Origin: Opitutaceae bacterium
Lineage (GTDB): Bacteria > Verrucomicrobiota > Verrucomicrobiia > Opitutales > Opitutaceae
Direction: 5' to 3'
Assembly (NCBI GenBank): GCA_028688225.1
Contig: JAQTYQ010000019.1
Coordinates: 1 to 64,000 of the forward strand
DNA: 64,000 nt
Below, one piece after another: positions 17,411 to 29,740 of the stretch. The notes below the pieces were generated by a model. The model was not told where the DNA came from. It saw nothing but the letters and a program-made list of their open reading frames with translations, and did not search any database. Both the position numbers and the translations under genes were made by a program. Numbering within the stretch: the stretch's first letter is position 1; the number at the start of each line of letters is the position of its first letter.

Positions 17411-18405
17411 AATCTGACTACGCGCATGAGCGCGAGGTGTTTGGCTGTGAAGTTGTTATAAAGCACGGCGAGGATAAACACGCAGCCCTTGATGATCTGC
17501 TGGTACTTGTAGTCTACAGCCAACAGCACCATGCTGTTGTCGATCACGCCGAGCACTACGATTGCCACTAGCACATGAAAGAGCGAACCCACCCCACCAC
17601 TCAGACTTACTCCGCTCAGCAGCACCGCAGTGAGCACGACAAGCAGGTAGCGATTGCCTTCTGTGGGACGCACCCCCCCCAGGCGTGAACTTAGCACGAT
17701 GCCGGCGATTCCTACCAACAGGCCCATCACGACGAACGCCTTGAGATAAACAGCGTCCGCGTCCACGCCGGCGAACCGCAAACCCTGCGGATTGGAACCG
17801 TAAGCGTACACGTATTTACCTGTGGCCGTCTGCGTGGCAAACATCCAAACCAGCGCGGCCAGCAGCAGCAACAGCAGGATGGGCAGAGGCACACCCATGA
17901 ATCGGCCGTTAGCGATCAGGTGAAACGGACCTTCCGTATTCCCCTGGACAACAAGCCCCTCCGTCAAAATGAACAGGGCCGCTAGATACAGCCATTGCGT
18001 GCCCAGCGTTGTAATCAGCGGATTTGCGCCGGCTTTCACAATGATCAGCCCATTCAGTGCACCCAAAAGCGCCCCGAGCAGAATGGGTCCGACCAACGCC
18101 AGAAAAAAGCCATGAGGCTGGAGCCAAGCCGCCAGCGCGGCGCAGCACGTCAGCATGGAACTGAATGACAGGTCAATGCCACCCGCGATAACAACTAGCG
18201 CGACTCCGAGCGCGACAATGCCTGGGACGGCCAGATTATTGAGCACATTGGCCCAGTTGGCCGTCGTAAAGAACTTGTCGCTCATCAAACCCATAACCAC
18301 GCACATCACGACTAGCACCACGGCTATGGAGTGCTTGAGGGCTAGCTCGGCGAGGCGTTGAGGGCGGAGGTTCATAAAGCGCAGAACACTGGGTTTAGGC
18401 CCCAT
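17407..18405 (-). CDS. sugar ABC transporter permease (RbsC-like), first of two
   Basis: 332 residues, mainly hydrophobic. VALGVALVVIAGGIDLSFSS and LTAVLLSGVSLSGGVGSLFHV are the BPD_transp_2 signatures. It is the first gene of the ten-gene minus-strand operon; a LacI-type palindrome lies about 135 bases upstream at 18540-18559. An alternative start is the ATG ten codons inside (18373-18375); neither start has a clear Shine-Dalgarno. Confidence 0.93.
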   Translation of the reverse strand: MGPKPSVLRFMNLRPQRLAELALKHSIAVVLVVMCVVMGLMSDKFFTTANWANVLNNLAVPGIVALGVALVVIAGGIDLSFSSMLTCCAALAAWLQPHGFFLALVGPILLGALLGALNGLIIVKAGANPLITTLGTQWLYLAALFILTEGLVVQGNTEGPFHLIANGRFMGVPLPILLLLLLAALVWMFATQTATGKYVYAYGSNPQGLRFAGVDADAVYLKAFVVMGLLVGIAGIVLSSRLGGVRPTEGNRYLLVVLTAVLLSGVSLSGGVGSLFHVLVAIVVLGVIDNSMVLLAVDYKYQQIIKGCVFILAVLYNNFTAKHLALMRVVRL

Positions 18406-18539
18406 CCATCAGTGTTTCGCCTTCCGCATCCATTCGGCATATGCTGTTAAGGAATTAGAATGCGAAGTCGGAACCGTTTTCTCGAAACCATGCCAGCCGT
18501 ATGGGCCTTTGACCGGGTCCGTCCGTAAGTCCACAATAG

Positions 18540-18559
18540 AAACGTTTAGTTAAACGATT
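18540..18559. promoter_or_regulatory. putative LacI-family operator upstream of permease operon
   Basis: The core CGTTTAGTTAAACG at 18543-18556 is a palindrome except for its two central bases, with A/T pairs continuing outwards. It matches the palindrome in front of lacI in both half-sites. It lies about 135 bases before the first permease gene, so it would regulate the minus-strand operon. Confidence 0.65.
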
Positions 18560-18844
18560 CATTAAATAGCTTTTTGGACGTGGGCATATCGAAGTCAACC
18601 CCTTTCTGGGATTCTTCTTCGCAATTGCGCGCACCGAATCAACAGGCTTCCAGCGCAGGGCTCTGTACGGACAATGGGCGATCTTAGCCCGGGATCATGC
18701 AATTGAAGGCAAGATCGGCGCAAAGTGGGCCATCAGGGGGCCCTCGGTCAACGCAACGACAATCGGCCGGTGGCAGGGCTTGAGTCCCTTGCGGGTGTAG
18801 CTTAGTGCTGCTGTTCTCGATTTGCCGTCGTCATCTCAACACTG

Positions 18845-19255
18845 ATGCGGCGCAACGCCAAAGAGCAATTTCCTAACTTTATTATGCGACTGCATGAGTG
18901 GTTATACCAGCTGGTGCATGAAATCTGCTACGACAGGGAATATGTTTACTTTTGTTATGCGCGGCACTTCAGCGAGCTGACAAAACATATCTTCGAGCAG
19001 GGAAGATTCTCTGAAAGCGGGTCCTACGAGATTCCGGGCATGAAGAGCGGCAAAAGGGCCCTCCTGCGCTGGCAGCTTGCCCACTGCATAGACCTAATAC
19101 GACTAAACACGGTAACGATCCGTTGTACGATAGAGGATTCTGCCACGGGAAAGAAAGAACCAGAGGTGAGCCAGACATTCGAGCTCTCCTGTGGCGAAAG
19201 CATACTGACAGATCCGGATGACCGGAGGATCGGAAGTTCAGATCCTCGAGGATAA
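18845..19255 (+). CDS. uncertain hypothetical protein
   Basis: A 136-residue frame with no recognised domain. It has natural-looking aromatic and charged composition (MRLHEWLYQLVHEICYDREY...), unlike the Arg/Pro-rich shadow frames elsewhere, and there is no gene on the other strand. There is no Shine-Dalgarno and no operon partner. It could be a small accessory gene, a decayed one, or chance in an AT-richer spacer. Confidence 0.3.
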   Translation: MRRNAKEQFPNFIMRLHEWLYQLVHEICYDREYVYFCYARHFSELTKHIFEQGRFSESGSYEIPGMKSGKRALLRWQLAHCIDLIRLNTVTIRCTIEDSATGKKEPEVSQTFELSCGESILTDPDDRRIGSSDPRG

Positions 19256-19384
19256 AGTGTGAGGTCTCTGAAGCAGCGAAGGGCACAGATGAATCGCTCC
19301 GGATGGCGCGATCGCGGAATTGTGGACAAGGGCAGCGAAAAGGAGTTGACTTCGCGACATTTGCAGAGGAAACCCTAGCTGATG

Positions 19385-19404
19385 AATCGTTTAATTAAAC
19401 GTTT
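19385..19404. promoter_or_regulatory. putative LacI-family operator upstream of lacI
   Basis: Core CGTTTAATTAAACG at 19388-19401 is a perfect 14-base palindrome, with extra paired positions outside it. It shares both six-base half-sites with the element at 18540-18559 and lies about 150 bases before the regulator's start, consistent with autoregulation. Confidence 0.68.
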
Positions 19405-19550
19405 CCATATTCAACCCGTAGGCCAACGCGGGTGGGTTGAAATCGTTGGCGCCGGTGCTTGCACCCCGGGCTTGTTTTCCGATCGTCAACCAGCTCATTC
19501 CGAATGAACGCGGGAGAGGGACCGGAAGCGCCATAGGCGACCAAGATAAT

Positions 19551-20585
19551 ATGCCTACCATAAATGATGTCGCCGAACGCGCGGCCGTGTCGACCGCAAC
19601 GGTCTCCTATGTCATAAACAAGAGTCGTTATGTTTCCGACGAACTGACGGCACGTGTTCTGAAGGCGGTGTCTGACCTCCAATTTCGCCCGAGCCGTGTG
19701 GCGCGAAATCTCAGGCAAGGCAAAACCTTCAGTCTGGGGCTCGTCTTGGAGGATGTGACCCACCGCTTCGCTGGAGCGCTATTCAAGGGGATCGAAGAAA
19801 GCGCCACGCGCCACGGCTACAGTATCCTGATATCTGATATCCACGGCGACCCGAAGCGGGAAGAGGCAAGTATCAACTTGCTGCTTGGCCAACGCGTTGA
19901 GGGCATCATCTACGCCGGCTATGGCCAAGCCGTGAAACTTTTGGAAGGACTGGAAAGTGAAGGAGTGCCCGTCGTGGTGGTAGATAAGCCGCTGGACAGC
20001 CCCTCTCTCTCATCGGTGCTTATCGACAATCGCGCCGGCCTTTTCAGCGCGCTTCGCCATCTCAAAACCATGGGTTACCAAGATCTCATTTTCATAAATG
20101 GGATGGCCATCAACCGTAATGCCCAACAACGGGATGAGGCCTTTCGTGATTTTTTGAAGCGTCACGGCTTGCCCCAGGTCCCTGACCAGGTCCGGTATGG
20201 CAATTACACGCTACAACATGGCTTCCAAACCACCGTAAAGATTCTCCAGGAAAAGCGGCCCTGCCGGGCGATTGTCTGCGGGGATGATACGATCGCGTTC
20301 GGGGTGTTGGCCGCCTTGAAAGCCGCCAGAAAGAAAATTCCTGAAGACGTGGCCGTCGTTGGATTTGACAACGACCTTTTTGCCCAAGTCATGGATCCCC
20401 CATTGAGCACGGTGCTCTATCCGGCGCGGGAAATGGGCCAGGTGGCATTTGAAGTCTTTCACCGCCGTCACACACGGAAACGCAAGCAGCCAGAGCATGT
20501 GGTGCTCCCCACCAAGCTCCTGGTTCGTCGCAGCACGGATCCATCGTGCCGCCTTTACGAAAATATCGACGGTATTCCAGAGTGA
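19551..20585 (+). CDS. LacI-family transcriptional regulator
   Basis: 344 residues from the ATG at 19551, where the canonical TINDVAERAAVSTATVSYVINKS helix-turn-helix begins at residue 3; the frame stays open upstream but that part has no domain. The hinge-helix region is RPSRVARNLRQG. The rest is a periplasmic-binding-like sensor (LGLVLEDVTHRFAGALFKGIEE, AIVCGDDTIAFGVLAALKAAGK-like, VVGFDNDLFA). It is followed 12 bases later by the ABC ATPase gene. Two matching palindromes in the upstream spacer are its likely operators. It is the expected repressor of the divergent sugar operon, released by the imported sugar or an intermediate. Confidence 0.93.
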   Translation: MPTINDVAERAAVSTATVSYVINKSRYVSDELTARVLKAVSDLQFRPSRVARNLRQGKTFSLGLVLEDVTHRFAGALFKGIEESATRHGYSILISDIHGDPKREEASINLLLGQRVEGIIYAGYGQAVKLLEGLESEGVPVVVVDKPLDSPSLSSVLIDNRAGLFSALRHLKTMGYQDLIFINGMAINRNAQQRDEAFRDFLKRHGLPQVPDQVRYGNYTLQHGFQTTVKILQEKRPCRAIVCGDDTIAFGVLAALKAARKKIPEDVAVVGFDNDLFAQVMDPPLSTVLYPAREMGQVAFEVFHRRHTRKRKQPEHVVLPTKLLVRRSTDPSCRLYENIDGIPE

Positions 20586-20597
20586 GGCGATTCCTTT

Positions 20598-21383
20598 ATG
20601 AAACCTTCCTCGACCCATCCGCTCATCGAGTTGCGACATATCTACAAGTTCTTCGGCGGCCTATGCGCGACAAACGATGTCTCTTTGACGGTGAATCCCG
20701 GGGAGGTTATCGGCTTGGTCGGCGACAATGCTGCGGGGAAGTCCACGCTCATGAAGATAATTGCGGGCGTCCATGCTCCCACGGAGGGTGAGTACCTCTT
20801 GGATGGCCGGCGTTTCGTGCCGCGCAGCCCGCGGGACGCGCGCGACGCCGGGATCGAGATGGTCTTTCAAATCCAAGACATGGCGCTGGTGCCTGAACTC
20901 GACGTGGCAGACAACCTGTTTCTGGGCAAGGAGCTTTACCGGCGCTGGCTGGGTTTAAATTTGCTGCTTGATCGACGCAAGATGCAGGAGAAATCACGCG
21001 ATCTTCTGCGGGAACTGGGCATCAATATCCCGACCGTGACCGAAAAAGTGAAGCACTTATCTGGAGGGCAGCAGCAATCGGTATCGATTGCACGCACCGT
21101 TTTTTTCGACGCGCGTCTCGTTATCCTAGACGAGCCGACCTCATCGATTTCAATCACTGAAACGCGCAAAGTCCTGGATCTGATTCTGGAACTGAAGCGG
21201 AAAGGCGTCTCCTCGATCATCGTCAGTCATCGGATGGACGACATTTTCTCCACAGCCGACCGCATAATAGTGCTCCGCCGCGGCAGGAAAATTGAGGACA
21301 TTCACAAGGAGGACACCACCATGGAGGAGATCATCAAGAAAATCGTTCATGCCGAAGAGTTGAGCCTAAGAGGGCACGCCTAG
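20598..21383 (+). CDS. sugar ABC transporter ATP-binding protein, single-domain (FrcA-like)
   Basis: 261 residues with one nucleotide-binding domain: Walker A GDNAAGKST at 42-50, signature LSGGQQQ at 154-160, Walker B LVILDEP at 174-180, H-loop His at 211. Family partners of RbsC-type permeases usually have two fused ATPase domains (RbsA); a single domain as in FrcA would work as a homodimer. It lies 12 bases after lacI, on the opposite strand from the permeases and binding protein, so the transporter is split between two transcription units. It should energise the transporter encoded at 15390-18405. Confidence 0.9.
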   Translation: MKPSSTHPLIELRHIYKFFGGLCATNDVSLTVNPGEVIGLVGDNAAGKSTLMKIIAGVHAPTEGEYLLDGRRFVPRSPRDARDAGIEMVFQIQDMALVPELDVADNLFLGKELYRRWLGLNLLLDRRKMQEKSRDLLRELGINIPTVTEKVKHLSGGQQQSVSIARTVFFDARLVILDEPTSSISITETRKVLDLILELKRKGVSSIIVSHRMDDIFSTADRIIVLRRGRKIEDIHKEDTTMEEIIKKIVHAEELSLRGHA

Positions 21384-21614
21384 ACGATATGCGCAATGAT
21401 CCCGATATTGCCACATAGCGCAGGATCATCTGCGTGTAATTGAGATTAACTGAATGGAAGCAAAGGACCACGCGTCAATTGTCGGCAAGCCAGTGCAGCA
21501 GCATTGCGTTGAGCAGCATACCGCCTCCCGCGGTGAACTATTGACAGGTTGGTAGGTAAAAGTTTGATGTGCGGAATGGGGGGTTATGCTGGCCACCAGC
21601 GTGCATCCGGCCGT

Positions 21615-23159
21615 TCAATAAAACAGGTTCCGGTCGAGGCTCCGATATTGGATGGCTTCAAGCAGATGGGGTGCGGCGATCGCCTCGGCGCCGGCCAGGT
21701 CGGCAATCGTGCGTGCGACCTTCAGAATCCGGTCATAAGCGCGCGCCGAGAGATGAAGCTGCTCCATCGCCTGCTGCAGCAGGCGGCCGAGCGGGGCATC
21801 GATGAAGCAGTGGTGGCGGATCTGTGTCTGCGTCATGCGCGCGTTGACGCCGGTGCGCGTGCCGGCGAAACGGGCCCGCTGCCGGTCGCGGGCGGCTTCG
21901 ATGCGCGTCCGGACTGCTGCGGACGGCTCTCCTGGCCGGGTCTGGCGCAGCTCCTCGATCGAGAGCGCGGGCGCCTCCACATGCAGATCGATGCGATCGA
22001 GCAGCGGGCCGCTGATGCGTGCGCGGTATCGCTGGATCTGCGCCGGCGAGCAACGGCATTCGTGCCGCGGATCACCCAGGTAGCCGCAGGCGCAGGGGTT
22101 CATGGCCGAGACCAGCATGAAGCTGCACGGCAGCGTGACCTTGCCCGCGCTGCGCGAGATGGTCACTTGGCCGTCCTCCAGCGGCTGGCGCATGACTTCC
22201 AGCGCGGAGCGCTTGAATTCGGGCAACTCGTCGAGAAACAGAACGCCTTGGTGGGCGAGGGAGATTTCGCCCGGTCCGGGGATGGTGCCGCCCCCAAGCA
22301 GGCCGACATCGGAGATGGTGTGGTGGGGAGCCCGGTAGGGACGGGACAGCAACGGCAGTCCGTCGCTCAAGGTGCGGCCGGCGGCGGAATGGATGTTGAG
22401 CACCTCGAGAAACTCAGCGGGCGAGGGCCGGGGCATGATCGAGGGGATGCGCTTGGCAACCATCGATTTTCCCGCACCGGGCGGCCCGATCATGAGCAGG
22501 TTGTGCGCCCCGGCCACCGCCACTTCGACGGCCCGGCGCAGCGATTGCTGCCCCTTGATTTCGGAGAAATCGCCGGCCGGATCTCCGTCCGCGCCGGACT
22601 CCTGGCGGCAGGCGGAGATACCGCCGGGCAGCGGCGCCAGCACAACCTCGCCGGTGAGGAACCGATAAGCCTCGTCGAGCGAGCGCACCGGGTAAACCGC
22701 CACGCCTTCCACCAGTGCCGCTTCCTCTGCGGAGCGGGGCGGAAGCAGCAGACCGCGCGTGCCGAGCTGTTTCGCCAGCAGCGCCATGGCGAGCGCGCCG
22801 CGCACTGGCCGCGTGGCGCCGGAGAGACCGAGCTCACCGGCGATGAGGTAGTCGGCAAAATTGTCGGCTGGAAGCTGGTCGGTGGCCCGCAGGATTCCCA
22901 GGGCGATCGGCAGATCATAAAGCGCGCCTTCCTTACGGATGTCTCCCGGGGCGAGATTGATCGTCGTGCGCGTGCGCGGCATGTGAAAGCCGCTGTTGCT
23001 GAGGGCGGAAAAGACCCGGTCCTGGGATTCCTTGACCGCGGCATCGGGCAGGCCGACGAGGATGAGATCGGGCGCGCCCGCCTCGCCCGTGTTGACTTCG
23101 ACCAGGACCACCGCGGCATCAATGCCCTGCAGCGCGGCGGAATGAACGGTTGCCAGCAT
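21615..23159 (-). CDS. comM: YifB/ComM-family Mg-chelatase-like AAA+ ATPase
   Basis: 514 residues, the usual size. The N-terminal ChlI-like domain ([43 protein letters not shown]) is followed by the AAA+ core with Walker A GPPGAGKS at 225-232, Walker B-like [11 protein letters not shown] and the four-Cys stretch [17 protein letters not shown], then the C-terminal Mg_chelatase_C part. ComM promotes branch migration during natural transformation in other bacteria. It points towards the ABC ATPase gene and lies 36 bases after the HD-domain gene on the same strand. Confidence 0.93.
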   Translation of the reverse strand: MLATVHSAALQGIDAAVVLVEVNTGEAGAPDLILVGLPDAAVKESQDRVFSALSNSGFHMPRTRTTINLAPGDIRKEGALYDLPIALGILRATDQLPADNFADYLIAGELGLSGATRPVRGALAMALLAKQLGTRGLLLPPRSAEEAALVEGVAVYPVRSLDEAYRFLTGEVVLAPLPGGISACRQESGADGDPAGDFSEIKGQQSLRRAVEVAVAGAHNLLMIGPPGAGKSMVAKRIPSIMPRPSPAEFLEVLNIHSAAGRTLSDGLPLLSRPYRAPHHTISDVGLLGGGTIPGPGEISLAHQGVLFLDELPEFKRSALEVMRQPLEDGQVTISRSAGKVTLPCSFMLVSAMNPCACGYLGDPRHECRCSPAQIQRYRARISGPLLDRIDLHVEAPALSIEELRQTRPGEPSAAVRTRIEAARDRQRARFAGTRTGVNARMTQTQIRHHCFIDAPLGRLLQQAMEQLHLSARAYDRILKVARTIADLAGAEAIAAPHLLEAIQYRSLDRNLFY

Positions 23160-23195
23160 ATTCCGGAAATATTCCGGAATCAGGAAAACGTTCTC

Positions 23196-24119
23196 TCACG
23201 CTCCAGGCAAGCTTGGTGATCGCGAACTGCGGCCCTGGGGAGGCTGGGGGAACGGATCGAGTGAGACCTCCGGGGCGTAAGCCAGGGTGATGGCCCGAGT
23301 CATGTTCTGCTCAATGGCCTGGAGATACGCATTCGGCCCGCCGGGGTAGGGGTCGGCCAGGTAGCGGTAAATTCCCAGATAATCGTGCGTGATCCTCGGC
23401 AGCACGAATTTTTCCCAGAACACCGGGGTCTTCGCAATGAGATCGCGCACGCTGCGGAAGAGGCGCTTTTCCCGCGGAATGTTGAAGAAGTTGTCGGATT
23501 CCTCGAACTCGGCATAGAGAAACGCGAGTTCGTCGACATAGTCGGGCGCCGCCATCTGACCGAGATAGTCGGCCGTGGCCAGGGCGCAGCCGATGAAATG
23601 CTCAACCTCACCCGAAAAGTGCAGCTGGGTGATGTTGCTGCGCGGTCCGGTGCAGCGGATGGCGGCGACCACGGATTCCACCTCCTCGTCGTTGAAACCG
23701 AGGGTCGGGAGATAACTTGCGGCGAAGGAGCAACTGCGGATGACGTGGACGTAGGTGTACTTGGCCCCGGTGCCCTCGCTGTCAGACCTCAGTTTCAAAT
23801 AGCCGGTGTCGTGCAGCAGCACCGCGGCGATAGCGAGTTCAAATTGCCGCTGACTCAGGGCGGGCGTGACCTTCGCGCGATAACGCCCTTCGAGCAATTG
23901 CACGAAGCAAAGGACCGCCTGCAGCGTGTGCTCGAAGTCGTGATAGCGCATGTCGAGCGGCAGATAATCGAGGTACCGGCCATGAAACATGTCCTCGACG
24001 TCGCGGAAGAGTGTATCGATCAACGTCGTATCAGCTCCCGGATGAGCGTGGAGAAAGGTCGCCCGGACGACGGCAGCCACCGCCGAAACACTTTTTGTAT
24101 CTACCTGGGGAAACATCAT
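23196..24119 (-). CDS. HD-domain phosphohydrolase
   Basis: 307 residues. Metal-binding features of HD proteins are present: RYHDFEHTLQAVLCF (His60, His64), VLLHDTGYLKL with the HD pair near 103-104, and a later ATADYLGQMA Asp. The C-terminal 25 residues are Pro/Ser-rich. Such proteins hydrolyse (cyclic) nucleotides or phosphomonoesters; there is no GYP motif, so a cyclic-di-GMP role is not indicated. The start is one of two tandem ATGs at 24114-24119. It is divergent from coaE and probably co-transcribed with comM. Confidence 0.78.
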   Translation of the reverse strand: MMFPQVDTKSVSAVAAVVRATFLHAHPGADTTLIDTLFRDVEDMFHGRYLDYLPLDMRYHDFEHTLQAVLCFVQLLEGRYRAKVTPALSQRQFELAIAAVLLHDTGYLKLRSDSEGTGAKYTYVHVIRSCSFAASYLPTLGFNDEEVESVVAAIRCTGPRSNITQLHFSGEVEHFIGCALATADYLGQMAAPDYVDELAFLYAEFEESDNFFNIPREKRLFRSVRDLIAKTPVFWEKFVLPRITHDYLGIYRYLADPYPGGPNAYLQAIEQNMTRAITLAYAPEVSLDPFPQPPQGRSSRSPSLPGA

Positions 24120-24252
24120 TCTACAACGAGGACGGCGGCGAAGACATTATTGCCAATAATCGGCGTTGTTGTGAGCTAAGGTTTGCGTGTTGGCACCTGC
24201 AAGCTGAATCTCAGCGCTTCCCATACGTCGCACAAGCATTAATACTTGGACG

Positions 24253-24834
24253 ATGATTCTCGGCCTTACCGGCGGCATCGGTTGCGGGAAAACGACCACG
24301 GCAAAAATGCTAGTTGCTCATGGTCTTGTCCCTCTGGATTCCGATGCAATCATCCGGGAGATATTGCAGAACGACAGGGCGGTGATTGTCGCCATCCGGG
24401 CTCATTTTGGCCCGGGAGTATTTGCCGGCTCGGACGTGGTAAGTCGCAGCCGGCTGGCCAGGCGCGTTTTTTCTGACGAGGCGGCGCTGCGTTGGCTGGA
24501 AGACCTGCTGCACCCCCGTTTGTACGCCTACTGGCGGACAGCGTTCTCAGCCCAACCATCCCGTTCATGGGTGGTGGAGGTACCCCTGCTTTTTGAAAAA
24601 AGCCTCCAAAATTGGTTTGATTTCACCGTCTGTGTGGCGTCTCATCCCTCGGTACAACTTGCGCGGCTTGAGCAGCGCGGACTTTCTCCGCCGCTTGCGC
24701 GCAAACGAATTTCCAAACAACTGCCTCTGGCGCAGAAGATTGTGTTGGCTGATTTTGTTTTATTGAATGACGGTTCGTCGGATTTCCTGCGTGATCAGGT
24801 GGCCACGCTGGTCAGTTCGCTTTCCACCCTTTAA
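24253..24834 (+). CDS. coaE: dephospho-CoA kinase
   Basis: 193 residues beginning MILGLTGGIGCGKTTTAKML, with the P-loop at 7-15. DSDAIIRE is the substrate-binding region, and VVEVPLLFEKSLQNWFD is the conserved CoaE motif (VxxPLLFE). It catalyses the last step of coenzyme A synthesis, phosphorylating the ribose 3'-hydroxyl. It precedes rho by 66 bases; coaE-rho adjacency fits the pattern of this phylum as far as I recall. Confidence 0.95.
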   Translation: MILGLTGGIGCGKTTTAKMLVAHGLVPLDSDAIIREILQNDRAVIVAIRAHFGPGVFAGSDVVSRSRLARRVFSDEAALRWLEDLLHPRLYAYWRTAFSAQPSRSWVVEVPLLFEKSLQNWFDFTVCVASHPSVQLARLEQRGLSPPLARKRISKQLPLAQKIVLADFVLLNDGSSDFLRDQVATLVSSLSTL

Positions 24835-24900
24835 CACCCGCCTCCGCTTCTGCGAAGAGGCATCCGCGAGACTCCTGCGGGTCTGTTTTCCCACGTAATC

Positions 24901-26751
<1,851 letters not shown>

Positions 26752-26806
26752 CGCCCGGCGCGCCCTGAGCGCCGTCCCGCCTGCCGGCTGTCCACGCCCA
26801 TCCCCC

Positions 26807-28495
<1,689 letters not shown>

Positions 28496-28587
28496 AACCC
28501 CCGCGGCTGCATTTTTAGGAATGACGTTCACAGAAACCTCGCTACGTTCCTCATCACACCCTAGACCCGTCTGCAAAGGAGAGCCCC

Positions 28588-29670
28588 ATGAGCTATGAAA
28601 TGAACGACTTGCTGGAGATTGTCGTCGAACAGAACGCCTCCGACCTTCACATGCAAGTCGGCCAGCCCCCCACCTTGCGCCTCGGCGGCAGCATGACACC
28701 GGTCGATGGTCCGGCCCTGACGCCCCAGGATACGGAGAATCTCATGCTCGCAATCACACCGGACGCGCATGTCCAGAACGTGAAGCTCAACGGCGGATCG
28801 GACTTCGGTTTCACCTACCTCGACAAGGCGCGTTTCCGCGTCAGCGTGCTCAAGGCCAAGGGCAACTACGGTTTGGTGCTGCGGCAGATCCCCAACAAGA
28901 TGTTCGGCCTGCGGGAAATCGGGCTGCCCGACAAGGTCAAGGAGCTGCTCTTCCGCCCGCGCGGCCTGATTGTCGTCACGGGTCCGACCGGCTCGGGCAA
29001 GAGCACGACCCTCGCCTCGATGATCAATTACATCAACGAGAACCGCGAGGGGCACATCATCACCATCGAGGATCCCATCGAGTATTTCCATGACCACAAG
29101 CGCTGCATCGTGACCCAGCGCGAGATCGGCGTCGACGTGCCCAATTTCGCCGAAGCCATCCGCCGGGCGCTGCGCCAGGATCCCGATATCATCCTCGTCG
29201 GGGAAATGCGCGACCTCGAGACCATTGAGGCGGCGATCAGCGCGGCCGAGACGGGTCATCTGGTCTTCGCCACCCTGCATACCAACGGGGCCGCCAAGAC
29301 CATCGACCGCATCGTCGATGCCTTTCCGGCCAACATGAAGGACATGATCCGCACCCAGCTCTCCAGCTCCATCCAGGCGGTCATCTCCCAGGTGTTGTGC
29401 AAAAAGAACGGCGGCGGCCGCATCGCCGGCTTTGAGATCATGATCAACACGACTTCGATCGCGTCCCTCATCCGCGAGAACAAGACCTTCCGCATCAGTT
29501 CCGACATCCAGACGGGCGCCGCCCTCGGCATGATCACGCTGGACACCCACCTCATGAGCCTCGTGAACCGCGAATTGGTTTCGCCGGACGAGGCCTTGGA
29601 TAAGGCCCAGGATCCCGTGGTCATGCGCGAGAAGCTCACCCAGATGGGACACAAGCTGAGGACGCTCTAG
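28588..29670 (+). CDS. pilT: type IV pilus retraction ATPase PilT
   Basis: 360 residues with a well-placed AAAGGAG before ATG. N-terminal PAS-like part [21 protein letters not shown], Walker [10 protein letters not shown] near residue 132, EDPIEY Asp box, [22 protein letters not shown]alker B region and the PilT-specific [11 protein letters not shown] close to the C-terminus (AIRNLIRE box variant). It drives pilus retraction for twitching and DNA uptake. It lies between the two GspE-type genes. Confidence 0.95.
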   Translation: MSYEMNDLLEIVVEQNASDLHMQVGQPPTLRLGGSMTPVDGPALTPQDTENLMLAITPDAHVQNVKLNGGSDFGFTYLDKARFRVSVLKAKGNYGLVLRQIPNKMFGLREIGLPDKVKELLFRPRGLIVVTGPTGSGKSTTLASMINYINENREGHIITIEDPIEYFHDHKRCIVTQREIGVDVPNFAEAIRRALRQDPDIILVGEMRDLETIEAAISAAETGHLVFATLHTNGAAKTIDRIVDAFPANMKDMIRTQLSSSIQAVISQVLCKKNGGGRIAGFEIMINTTSIASLIRENKTFRISSDIQTGAALGMITLDTHLMSLVNRELVSPDEALDKAQDPVVMREKLTQMGHKLRTL

Positions 29671-29740
29671 CGCCGCCGGTCTGCCGCGCACCCATCCCGA
29701 CCTGTCCGGGCGCGCCGCGTTTTTCACAGTCACATCCCCT

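Larger units (their letters stand above)
18406..19550. other. divergent regulatory spacer between transport operon and lacI
   Basis: About 1.1 kb, visibly richer in A+T than the flanks. It holds two matching LacI-type palindromes (18540-18559 and 19385-19404), one near each transcription unit, and one uncertain ORF (18845-19255). Its length is unusual for this compact region. Confidence 0.6.

Noticed and set aside
21471..21540. Minus-strand peptide GGGMLLNAMLLHWLADN before a stop, looking like the C-terminus of an enzyme
   Set aside because: Too short to assign, and no matching upstream coding; may be a relic or chance.
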